NCBI RefSeq assembly: GCF_030186535.1
Contig: NZ_JASNVW010000001.1
Span: 248,001-312,000 of the forward strand
Reading direction: 5' to 3'
Source of the DNA: Ignisphaera cupida
GTDB lineage: Archaea > Thermoproteota > Thermoprotei_A > Sulfolobales > Ignisphaeraceae
Length of the DNA stretch: 64,000 nt
Shown: piece by piece, positions 17,139-24,130 of the stretch
Position numbering within the stretch: position 1 is the first letter of the stretch
Layout: each line of letters opens with the position of its first letter
Notes under the pieces: generated by a model
Told to the model about the DNA's origin: nothing
Seen by the model: the letters and a program-made list of their open reading frames with translations, nothing else
Databases searched by the model: none
Position numbers and translations under genes: made by a program

Positions 17139-18269
17139 TGTGGCGCTAAAGGTGTTGTGATTAGCGATGTTATTGGTGTTTGCTCAGCTTGTTTGAGGAG
17201 TAGAGGTGAGGAGGCTGTTTCAATTGCTATGAAGGTGCATAGTAGGTATAGATCTGGTTTGGGTCTTCCAGTAAACCCCCCAAATAATTTAAATGGTGTT
17301 AAATGTGGTTTGTGTGTTAATGAGTGTGTTATTGGTGTTGGGGAAACTGGTTATTGTGGTCTTTGGCTTAATGATGGTGGATTGCTAAAATTTGTTGAGG
17401 GTTTCAATGCGGGTGTTTTGTATGCTTATCTAGATCCTCTTCCAACAAATTGTGTTGCGACACCTGTGTGTCCAGCTGCTACTGGGTGTGACTACCCCAG
17501 GTATAGTGTTAGCATGGGTTCTGAATATGGCTATTACAATCTTGCAGTGTTTTTTGCTGGTTGCAACCTCAACTGTGTTTTTTGTCAAAACTTGGATCAC
17601 AAAAACATAGTTGCTTCTCAGGCTCTTAGAAAAAGATATGTTGTTTCTAAGAGTGAGCTTGTTGAAAAAGCTTTGAACAATGATAGAGTTACATGCATTT
17701 GCTACTTTGGTGGTGATCCAGGGCCCCACATACTCTACGCACTTGAGGTTTCTAAAGTAATTGTTGATGAGGCTAGGAGAAGGGGCTTAGTGAAGAGAAT
17801 TTGCTGGGAAACTAATGGTCTTGAAAACCCAGGTGTTATGAGGGAAATGGCTAGGCTAAGTCTAGAGTCAGGAGGTATTGTGAAAATAGATTGGAAAGCA
17901 TATACACCAGAGGTGTATCAGGCGCTTACAGGTGTGAATGGATATAAAGCTGTTGAGAGAATTAAGGAGAATATAAGAATTGTTGCTGAAATGGCTAGGG
18001 AAAGACCGGAGGTGCCGCTTCTAACAATTAGCATTCTTCTTGTGCCAGGCTATGTGGATGAGAAAGAGCTTATGGGGATGGCTGAATACATAGCTTCCAT
18101 AGATAATGAGATACCAGTTGTTTTGCTTGCTTTTCACCCTGATCATCTACTAAAGGATTTGCCTCCAACAAGCATAGGCCATGCTGCAGCAGCTGTGAAG
18201 ATATTTAAGGGTTATGGAGTAGAAAGAGTTTTTATAGGAAATGAATGGCTTTTAGGGCCATACTACTGA
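17121..18269 (+). CDS. Radical SAM enzyme, PFL-activase-like, with N-terminal Zn ribbon
   Basis: 382 residues from ATG 17121 (an in-frame TTG at 17085 lies inside the inverted repeat and is less likely). The N-terminus has zinc-ribbon cysteines (VCKLCG, GVCSACL, KCGLCVNECVIG and YCGL). The radical SAM triad is GCNLNCVFCQN, followed by CYFGGDPGPH, WETNG and a C-terminal VPGYVDEKELMGMA. The order resembles the AmmeMemoRadiSam-type radical SAM (COG1180) and pyruvate-formate-lyase activases; no glycyl radical enzyme is nearby, so the substrate is unknown. Its first codons are duplicated in the second repeat copy at 20658-20863. Confidence 0.85.
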   Translation: MGVCKLCGAKGVVISDVIGVCSACLRSRGEEAVSIAMKVHSRYRSGLGLPVNPPNNLNGVKCGLCVNECVIGVGETGYCGLWLNDGGLLKFVEGFNAGVLYAYLDPLPTNCVATPVCPAATGCDYPRYSVSMGSEYGYYNLAVFFAGCNLNCVFCQNLDHKNIVASQALRKRYVVSKSELVEKALNNDRVTCICYFGGDPGPHILYALEVSKVIVDEARRRGLVKRICWETNGLENPGVMREMARLSLESGGIVKIDWKAYTPEVYQALTGVNGYKAVERIKENIRIVAEMARERPEVPLLTISILLVPGYVDEKELMGMAEYIASIDNEIPVVLLAFHPDHLLKDLPPTSIGHAAAAVKIFKGYGVERVFIGNEWLLGPYY

Positions 18270-18350
18270 AATATTTGGTTAGATATCTGCAAAAATATTC
18301 TAGGCTTAAATATTGCTGAATGTTAATTGGATTTGAAGAGGTGTAATTGT

Positions 18351-19565
18351 TTGGATAGTCTTGTTGATACTGTGATTAGCTATGGCAAAGAAGCTTTAAA
18401 CATTCTTTCTAAACATGTTCACAAAACTCCTTTGGACTTCAGCTTAACCTTTTCCAAGTTAAGTGGAAACAGTGTTTATCTAAAGCTTGAAAACATGCAG
18501 AAAACAGGTTCTTTCAAAATTAGAGGAGCTTTATACAAAATTCAAAAGCATTTGGAAGAGGCTAGGGCAAGAGGTGTTGTTGCAGCTTCTAGTGGTAACC
18601 ATGCCCAGGGTGTTGCATATGCAGCTTCTATTCTAGGTGTTGAAGCAACTATTGTCATGCCTATAACAACACCTGTTTTCAAAGTTAATGCAACAAAGGG
18701 TTATGGAGCAAATGTTGTTCTCTTTGGAGAGTTCTATGATGATGCATATAAAAAGGCTTTGGAGATAGCTGAAGAGAGAAAAGCTTTGTTTATTCATCCA
18801 TTTAACGATGTTGAGATTATTGCTGGTCAAAGCACAATAGGTTTTGAAATTGTTGAGCAGCTACCCTCTGTGGATGTTGTTGTTGTGCCTATTGGTGGTG
18901 GAGGACTCATATCCGGTGTGGGAGCAGTGTTGAAGAAGCTTAGACCAGGGGTTAAAGTCATTGGTGTTGAACCCAAAAATGCACCAAAATACTTTGTTTC
19001 TAAGCAGTATGGAAAAGTTATTGAGATTGTCCCAGCCCCGTCTCTCGCTGATGCTGTTGTAGCTAAGAGTGTTGGTGACATAACTTTTCAGATAATGAAT
19101 GAGGTTGTAGATGATGTTGTAACAGTTGATGAAGATTCTATTGCAAAAGCTATATATTTGCTTATGGAGAGATCAAAAATTGTTGTAGAAGGTGCTGGTG
19201 CTCTTCCTCTTGCAGCTTTGCTTGAAGGCTACTTATCTGGAAAGCAAAAAAATGTTGTGCTTGTTGTTAGTGGGGGAAACATTGATTTGACAACTCTGTA
19301 TAGAGTTGTTTTGAGGGGGTTGGCAAGTGATGGTAGAGTAGCTATGCTTAGAATTGTTTTGAGGGATGTTCCCGGGGAGTTGCTAAAAGCTCTAAATATT
19401 TTCTATAGATATAGATGCAACATAATAGACATTAGACATGATAGATATAGCTTAGCTACTCCAGTAGGCTATGCAGTTGTTGAAATTATTTTTGAAACTC
19501 CAGAGAAGGGAGTTGTTGATGAGATTAGGAAAGAGCTTGAGAAAATGTCTATAAAGATTATTTAG
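18351..19565 (+). CDS. ilvA: Threonine dehydratase (PLP, with ACT domain)
   Basis: Deaminates threonine to 2-oxobutanoate, the first step to isoleucine or a catabolic reaction. PLP fold type II with the Lys motif GSFKIRGAL, SSGNHAQGVA for the phosphate/substrate and VVPIGGGGLISG. The C-terminal 80 residues (MLRIVLRDVPGELLKALN onward) form an ACT domain, typical of allosteric control. The frame opens with TTG at 18327, but GAGGTG lies 7 nt before a second TTG at 18351 (encoding LDSLVDTVIS), and the TATA-like TTAAATATT near 18306 would place transcription start near 18330, so I prefer 18351. Bacterial tdcB- and ilvA-type enzymes are hard to separate here. Confidence 0.9.
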   Translation: MDSLVDTVISYGKEALNILSKHVHKTPLDFSLTFSKLSGNSVYLKLENMQKTGSFKIRGALYKIQKHLEEARARGVVAASSGNHAQGVAYAASILGVEATIVMPITTPVFKVNATKGYGANVVLFGEFYDDAYKKALEIAEERKALFIHPFNDVEIIAGQSTIGFEIVEQLPSVDVVVVPIGGGGLISGVGAVLKKLRPGVKVIGVEPKNAPKYFVSKQYGKVIEIVPAPSLADAVVAKSVGDITFQIMNEVVDDVVTVDEDSIAKAIYLLMERSKIVVEGAGALPLAALLEGYLSGKQKNVVLVVSGGNIDLTTLYRVVLRGLASDGRVAMLRIVLRDVPGELLKALNIFYRYRCNIIDIRHDRYSLATPVGYAVVEIIFETPEKGVVDEIRKELEKMSIKII

Positions 19566-19587
19566 AGAAACAAGATTTGTGCATGGT

Positions 19588-20454
19588 CTAGCTACAAGTG
19601 TTTGAATTGCTTTTTGATGCTACATATATTGCTAATGTGATTAGAGCTCCACCAGCCACTCTTCTAACATCTATTTCCTCACCATATATAGCAACAGAGA
19701 ATAGAAATGCGAATAAAGGCTCTAGAAGATATATTGTAGATGCTATAGCTGGATTCACATGCCTTTGCCCAATTACTTGAAGAAGCGATGCAGCTATTGA
19801 GCATGCAGCAGCTAGATAGAAAATGTAGAGCCATGTTCCAAAGCCTACTGATGAGATATTGTCAGAAGCAAGTGTTATTGGTGCTAGTGAAAGCGAGGGA
19901 ATAAACATGCCGTAGAGAAAATCAGAAAAACTCTTAACATTTTTGCTATACCTCGACACAAGAACTATTTGAGCTCCCCAAGCTATTGAACCAGCAAAAA
20001 CCATGAGCTCTCCAAAGCCAAAATCACCACTAGGTAATGTAACCATGTAGAGACCAAGCAATGCAAGTATAAGTGAAGCTAAGAGGGAAAGACCATAGCT
20101 TTTCTCAACAAAAGCGCAGTAAACATGCACATGAACAGTATTAAGCCCAGTTATGAAAGCACTCGTCGATGGTGTGGTGTACCTCGTTCCAATACCTTGA
20201 AGAAGAAGACCAAACAAATAAGCAACACCTGTAACAACGCCACCAAAAAATCCAGCAGAATCAAACAAGCCAGTAAACAGTCTATACAAAACAAATGGTG
20301 TTAACAAAGCAACAGCAAAAAGCATTCTGTAAAAAGTGTAGCCAAAACCAGAAACAACTTCAACAGAAAACTTGATAAAAACAAATGAGCTGCCCCACAA
20401 AACAGCTACGAAAACAAGTACAACATAATATAAAAGCCTAGACCCCAACAACAA
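19588..20454 (-). CDS. DMT/EamA-family transporter
   Basis: 288 residues with ten transmembrane helices in two EamA halves, beginning YYVVLVFVAVLWGSSFVFIK and including the family pattern GYTFYRMLFAVALLTPF and LEPLFAFLFSVAIYGE. Such permeases export metabolites, often amino acids. It is convergent with the threonine dehydratase gene with a gap of about 20 nt. Threonine or a related amino acid is a plausible cargo by position only. It may have a short 5' leader; the next feature upstream is tRNA-Gly. Confidence 0.82.
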   Translation of the reverse strand: MLLGSRLLYYVVLVFVAVLWGSSFVFIKFSVEVVSGFGYTFYRMLFAVALLTPFVLYRLFTGLFDSAGFFGGVVTGVAYLFGLLLQGIGTRYTTPSTSAFITGLNTVHVHVYCAFVEKSYGLSLLASLILALLGLYMVTLPSGDFGFGELMVFAGSIAWGAQIVLVSRYSKNVKSFSDFLYGMFIPSLSLAPITLASDNISSVGFGTWLYIFYLAAACSIAASLLQVIGQRHVNPAIASTIYLLEPLFAFLFSVAIYGEEIDVRRVAGGALITLAIYVASKSNSNTCS

Positions 20455-20562
20455 ACACCAACAAGTGCCAACAAAACCACGAGAATATAAGCACTAAATC
20501 TGTGAATCCAAAATCCTTGACAAACAAAAATTAAAAAACTCAGAGCACTATCAAAGCATCTG

Positions 20563-20638
20563 GCGGCGGTCGTCTAGCCTGGTCTAGGACGCCGGCCTCC
20601 CAAGCCGGAGATCCCGGGTTCAAATCCCGGCCGCCGCA
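20563..20638 (+). tRNA. tRNA-Gly (anticodon CCC)
   Basis: GCGGCGG (20563-20569) pairs with CCGCCGC (20631-20637); discriminator A at 20638. The anticodon loop is CTCCCAA on a CCGGC/GCCGG stem, anticodon CCC. T arm CCGGG-TTCAAAT-CCCGG. There is no intron. Its 3' 30 nt recur at 23257-23286, marking it as the attachment site of an integrative element. Confidence 0.95.
20609..20638 (+). repeat. Attachment repeat, tRNA-side copy (attL)
   Basis: These last 30 nt of tRNA-Gly match 23257-23286 at 27 of 30 positions in the same orientation. A repeat of a tRNA 3' end flanking a tyrosine recombinase is the signature of integration into a tRNA gene. The three mismatches in the distal copy indicate that it is no longer under tRNA selection and that the insertion is old. 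Confidence 0.88.
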
Positions 20639-20657
20639 CCTCTCTACATAGATCGAG

Positions 20658-20863
20658 AAGTTTGCAAACACCCATAGAAATAAACCTCAACAAAAAATAT
20701 TTTTCTAACAAAACTTATTTATCTACATTCCTCGTTTCCTCAATTCAAATATGCAAACAACATTCTAATTGCCTCAATGGTGCATTGCAATCACAGCAAT
20801 TCATACTCTGATATACAAAAAAATAAATACCCTAAATGAGAAAACTGGTATGAAAGGTGGTGT
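20658..20863 (-). repeat. 206-bp inverted repeat, right copy
   Basis: Reverse complement of 16933-17138 with 204 of 206 matches. It begins 20 nt after tRNA-Gly and ends 4 nt before the start codon of the secreted-protein gene at 20868, to which it supplies the promoter and GGTGGTG ribosome binding site. Read on the minus strand its inner end holds the first five to six codons of the radical SAM gene, now fused to unrelated sequence running into the tRNA. Both ends coincide with gene starts, so a complete divergent promoter was copied. Confidence 0.97.
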
Positions 20864-20867
20864 ACTG

Positions 20868-21881
20868 ATGAGAGTTGGAACGTTAATAACAATAATGCTT
20901 ATGTTAGTCATAGTGTCTAGCATTCCCATGGCGTTGGCTGATAGTAATATACAAATATACACTATATATGACTACGATAATCTTGTGATAGTTGCTATAA
21001 ATAGATCTGCTCTCACGTATTTAGGTAATGGTTATTGGCTCTTAGTGTTACCAAACATGGATGCAGTAACGTTCTCGTCAGAACTTGTTAATGAAATAAT
21101 TGGTAAATTTATAGGTCCTAGAGCAACCTATTTAAGACTACGCATTACCATGACCGTTGATGGTTATAGAATTGTAAAGACTATTGACAGTTTGAATGCT
21201 TTAGATGCGTCAGATAATGAGGTTATGAGTGCGATTATGCGGGCACTCAATGTAACTAGAGCTCGTGAAGCATGGGTCTTGTTCCTTGGTAATAATGTGA
21301 TTAGAATTGATGTTGTAGCTGAGAATGGTATTGATGTTGAGAAGATTGCTAAGGAGCTCTCAGATATTGCTAGGAGTCATAAGATTGTTGTTATCGAGAC
21401 TTTGAGTAGTGGAATACCCTCATACTTTGATGCTCAAGATCTCTATGAGAATCTGAAAAAGATCTCTTGCTTTGTTAGCATGGGAGAATCGCTCTATGGA
21501 GTCAATATATGGTTTAACATTTCGTGTATTAAGGAGTTAGCTATTGCAACTAATAGAAGCTTCAATGAGGCAATAGAGGATGTTGCCAACTCTGTGAAGA
21601 CTCTAAACCCATTATTAAGAAAGTATCTACCTTACCAGGATATCGTGGTACTAGTTGCACAGCCTCCACCACCAGCCATACCTCTACCTGGTGAAGTTAA
21701 ACCTGTCGAGAAGATAAATCACACAGAAATAGTGGAGATCGAGAAGATAAAGCATACAGAAACTGTAGAAATATTGCAGACATCATCCGACTTACCACAA
21801 CAGATCTTTATCATTTCAGCAATCGTTGTAACAGTTGCTATAACACCTGTGCTATGGAGAATAAGATCAATAAAAAGATAG
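20868..21881 (+). CDS. Secreted, C-terminally anchored surface protein, unknown
   Basis: 337 residues from ATG 20868, which has GGTGGTG 5 nt upstream; the frame is open to 20769 but that extension lies in the inverted repeat and is not credible. A signal peptide (residues 1-24) and a C-terminal transmembrane helix (about 313-331, IFIISAIVVTVAITPVLW) with a basic tail frame an ectodomain of about 280 residues that is rich in Ile/Asp/Asn. Just before the anchor are two near-identical 10-11-residue repeats (EKINHTEIVE and EKIKHTETVE) after a Pro-rich linker. The domain is unrecognised. The gene shares its promoter with the large surface protein gene via the inverted repeat. Confidence 0.7.
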   Translation: MRVGTLITIMLMLVIVSSIPMALADSNIQIYTIYDYDNLVIVAINRSALTYLGNGYWLLVLPNMDAVTFSSELVNEIIGKFIGPRATYLRLRITMTVDGYRIVKTIDSLNALDASDNEVMSAIMRALNVTRAREAWVLFLGNNVIRIDVVAENGIDVEKIAKELSDIARSHKIVVIETLSSGIPSYFDAQDLYENLKKISCFVSMGESLYGVNIWFNISCIKELAIATNRSFNEAIEDVANSVKTLNPLLRKYLPYQDIVVLVAQPPPPAIPLPGEVKPVEKINHTEIVEIEKIKHTETVEILQTSSDLPQQIFIISAIVVTVAITPVLWRIRSIKR

Positions 21882-22180
21882 TTATTTTTAGGTTATAACT
21901 ATACATCAAGTGTTGCTTTATTTGTTAAATAATGACAAGGCATGTTGTTTGATAGATGAGCGTTTATTGAACTTAAGTTACTTGAAGACGAAATTCGCAT
22001 GAGGATTTTCTAAGAAACAACACAACGAACCACGATTAGGTAAATATACTACTGGATTATTGTCTAATGTACATGTTTATGTTGATTGAATTAGGGTCGA
22101 AACCTTGGACAGCCGTATTTCAAGATGTAGTTTTATATCATACTGCCGCCTGAACTAACTAATATTTTTTTCCTAATTAA
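21882..22180. other. Non-coding stretch within the relic element
   Basis: No open frame, RNA gene or repeat is visible here. Base composition changes gradually from AT-rich towards the more G+C-rich recombinase debris. Confidence 0.5.
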
Positions 22181-22306
22181 AACTTAAATAACATTATCAT
22201 TGATAGGTTAGAGGCTGAAAAGCTTGTTGAAGCGATCATCCACGCCATTTTTGAGAAAAGGGTTCTAGTGCAGGAGGTTGTAGGTCTCGGTAGAGCGCCC
22301 TTCTAG
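22181..22306 (+). pseudogene. Gene fragment, origin unknown
   Basis: An open stretch of about 41 codons without a start codon reads RLEAEKLVEAIIHAIFEKR and ends VGLGRAPF before TAG at 22304. The even, charged composition and more G+C-rich codons look like the C-terminal end of a formerly real protein in the relic element. I cannot assign it. Confidence 0.35.
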
Positions 22307-22340
22307 GACATGGAGAGAGTAGTTCCCATAGGCTTGATGC

Positions 22341-22655
22341 TTAAAACCCTAATCTTGTAATACCGCTCTCTAGAATAGCATTTGCATACTCTATTATGTC
22401 TCCCCATCCGCTAGGATATGCAGCTACCGAGCCGATCCTATTATGCTGGTGGTGCTCCATATTTATATGGGCGAGGCATAGCCTTCCATACTCAGTGTTT
22501 GCACAGTAATCGGTGAATAGAGACATTAGAATTCTAGCAAGCCTATCAGCTGTGTTAAGGATATCAATACCCCATGCCGAGGTCTTACCTGTAGTTTGGT
22601 AATATTTTACAAGAAATGCCTTAGAGAATATAGTGTGAACTACTGATATCTCTGC
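22341..22655 (-). pseudogene. Gene fragment in frame after the recombinase stop
   Basis: Directly after the stop at 22656 the same frame stays open for about 104 codons with protein-like composition (TGKTSAWGIDILNTADRLAR, then HINMEHHQHNRIGSV and AAYPSGWGDIIEYANAIL). It lacks the HxxR and Tyr boxes of a recombinase C-terminus, so it is probably the remnant of another element gene joined by deletion. The function is not recognised. Confidence 0.4.
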
Positions 22656-23286
22656 TTAATTCAAGGCTATCTTTAGATAATTGTCAGTTACGAAGCAATA
22701 GTAAGCTCTTTTAGTGCTTGACCCCTTCATAATAGGTGTTATCACATCCCTAATCTCTATATGCCTCGCCTCAGAGGGTCTTAGCCCTGAGATTGAGAGG
22801 AGATATATGAATAGACCATAGTTTATATAAGCATTGCTCGATATAGAGACGATGTCAGTGAACTCATCAATACTCGGAATTCTCCTCGGATTGAGGGGCT
22901 CAATGCTCCATTTTATCCTCAGCCTCTTCTTAAGAATCTCATAGTGATCACTACATATCGTTGTTTCATACTTATTATCGAGGAACCTAGTGAAATTAGC
23001 AATAACCTTGAGTATGTGCGTCCTCACCTTAGGAGTTTTTATAGCCAGAACCTGGGCAAATCTGGCTGATGAGGCCAAATACCTTAGATACCTCACACAG
23101 ATCTTCATATTCTTCTCATAATAGCTCTTGGAAACAAAATCCCTGACCCAACCGAGAAACTCTGAACCTCTGAATCTAGGTTAAGACCCGCAACAGGGTT
23201 CCAACCAAGAGGTGCACTGGCCTGCCTATCATATGACTTGTCATATGACCCACCATAGATCCCGGGTTCAGATCTCGGTCGCCGCA
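22656..23286 (-). pseudogene. Broken tyrosine recombinase (integrase)
   Basis: The frame 22656-23108 encodes a tyrosine recombinase: helical core-binding part (YLRYLASSARFAQVL, ILKVIANFTRFLDNKYE) and the box I region LLSISGLRPSEARHI with its catalytic Arg. Upstream it can be extended as GSEFLGWVRDFVSKSYYEK to an in-frame stop near 23173. The segment that begins over the attachment repeat (RRPRSEPGIYGG, 23287-23105) is in another frame, so at least one frameshift separates them. The His/Arg box II and catalytic Tyr are absent. The gene reads inward from the tRNA remnant, as in archaeal integrases that carry the attachment site at their start. Confidence 0.78.
23257..23286 (+). repeat. Attachment repeat, distal copy (attR)
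   Basis: A 30-nt copy of the tRNA-Gly 3' end with three substitutions, including two C-to-T changes that break T-stem and acceptor pairs. No 5' tRNA half is present, so it is not a functional tRNA. Marks the outer end of the relic element. Confidence 0.88.
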
Positions 23287-23510
23287 TTAACGAAATACAT
23301 TAAAACAAATATTTCAATAATTCATATGGTTTTCTACTATTCTATAAAAGGCATTACTAATATAACTTATTCCATTCGTTTGAAAAGAAGATTACTTTGG
23401 TTTGTAGCTAGAGATTGTTGTGGTATAGTAAATTGATGAAGTAACATGTGCATTATTTCTGATTATATACATAACTAATGTATATATTTACATAGGTATT
23501 AAATAAAGTG

Positions 23511-23520
23511 CTTTTAAATT
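23511..23520 (+). promoter_or_regulatory. Candidate TATA box of the ECF operon
   Basis: CTTTTAAATT lies about 65 nt before the ATG at 23581 and would place transcription start near 23540, giving a leader of about 40 nt that ends in the GGAGGT ribosome binding site. The rest of 23287-23510 shows no open frame. Confidence 0.4.
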
Positions 23521-23580
23521 CTGTGTGTATAGTTTTCACATAGAAAAATAGTTTGGTGCAAGTTTATGGAGGTTTCATCT

Positions 23581-24129
23581 ATGAAATATGGAAAGCCAGA
23601 TGCAACTACAGCAATAGCCTATATAGCTGTGACATCAGCTATTACAGCTGTAGGGTTTTTGTTAACAGCGCCAATACCTCTAATACCAGGTGCTATACAT
23701 TGGAGGGTTTTAGCGTTTTTGCCATGCCTCTTTGGCATTATCTATGGCCCTGTAATAGGGTTCTTGTCAGGTGCTATAGGCAATACCCTCTGGGCTATTA
23801 TAGGAGGTTACTTTAATCCAGCAACACCTGTGTTTGATCTGGTTGGTGTTGGCTTAACTGGTTTAATACCTGGTTTGCTGTGTAAACCAAGTGATGCTTT
23901 AAGCAGAAGAGGATTAGTAAAGATAGCAGTTATTTCCCTAGCTTCGGGCATAGTAATGGTTCCAATCGTCGCAATAGGATTTGACTTAGTTGGTGTAGCA
24001 CCCTTTGGACCTGCTGTAGCTCTTCTTTCTCTTAGTGATTTACCTCCAATTCTTGTAGGAACACCGTTAGCAGCTAGAATTATTGTTCCTCCACTGCTTA
24101 GAAGAAATGTTATTAGGTGGAGATTATAG
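23581..24129 (+). CDS. ECF transporter S component (substrate-binding)
   Basis: 182 residues from ATG 23581, chosen because GGAGGT lies 6 nt upstream (an earlier ATG at 23566 overlaps that site). About five or six transmembrane helices, with the Gly/Pro-rich pattern of S components: TAPIPLIPGAIHWRVLAFLP, GPVIGFLSGAIGNTLWAIIG and GVGLTGLIPGLL. S components bind the vitamin or nucleobase and dock on the EcfAA'T module, which is encoded immediately downstream. The substrate cannot be read from the sequence, but the operon ends with a phosphoribosyltransferase. Confidence 0.83.
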   Translation: MKYGKPDATTAIAYIAVTSAITAVGFLLTAPIPLIPGAIHWRVLAFLPCLFGIIYGPVIGFLSGAIGNTLWAIIGGYFNPATPVFDLVGVGLTGLIPGLLCKPSDALSRRGLVKIAVISLASGIVMVPIVAIGFDLVGVAPFGPAVALLSLSDLPPILVGTPLAARIIVPPLLRRNVIRWRL

Positions 24130-24130
24130 C

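Larger units (their letters stand above)
20639..23286. mobile_element. Decayed tRNA-integrated element
   Basis: Bounded by the tRNA-Gly 3' end and its 30-bp degenerate direct repeat, 2.65 kb. It contains, in order, the right copy of the 206-bp inverted repeat, an intact secreted-protein gene (20868-21881), a stretch of gene debris and an inward-reading broken tyrosine recombinase that starts across the distal attachment repeat. No replication, capsid or conjugation gene remains. The recombinase part uses more G+C-rich codons than its neighbours, consistent with a foreign origin. Whether the surface-protein gene arrived with the element or later is undecided. Confidence 0.8.

Noticed and set aside
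20769-20867. The upstream 33 codons of the secreted-protein frame at 20868.
   Set aside because: This part lies inside the duplicated promoter repeat, and the signal peptide and ribosome binding site mark the ATG at 20868.
23105-23287. A 60-codon frame over the distal att repeat as an independent gene.
   Set aside because: It is the out-of-frame start of the broken recombinase running across the former tRNA end.
23425-23455. TTGATGA followed 20 nt later by CTGA before the ECF operon.
   Set aside because: There is a single C and D box without an internal pair, in AT-rich sequence where this arises by chance.
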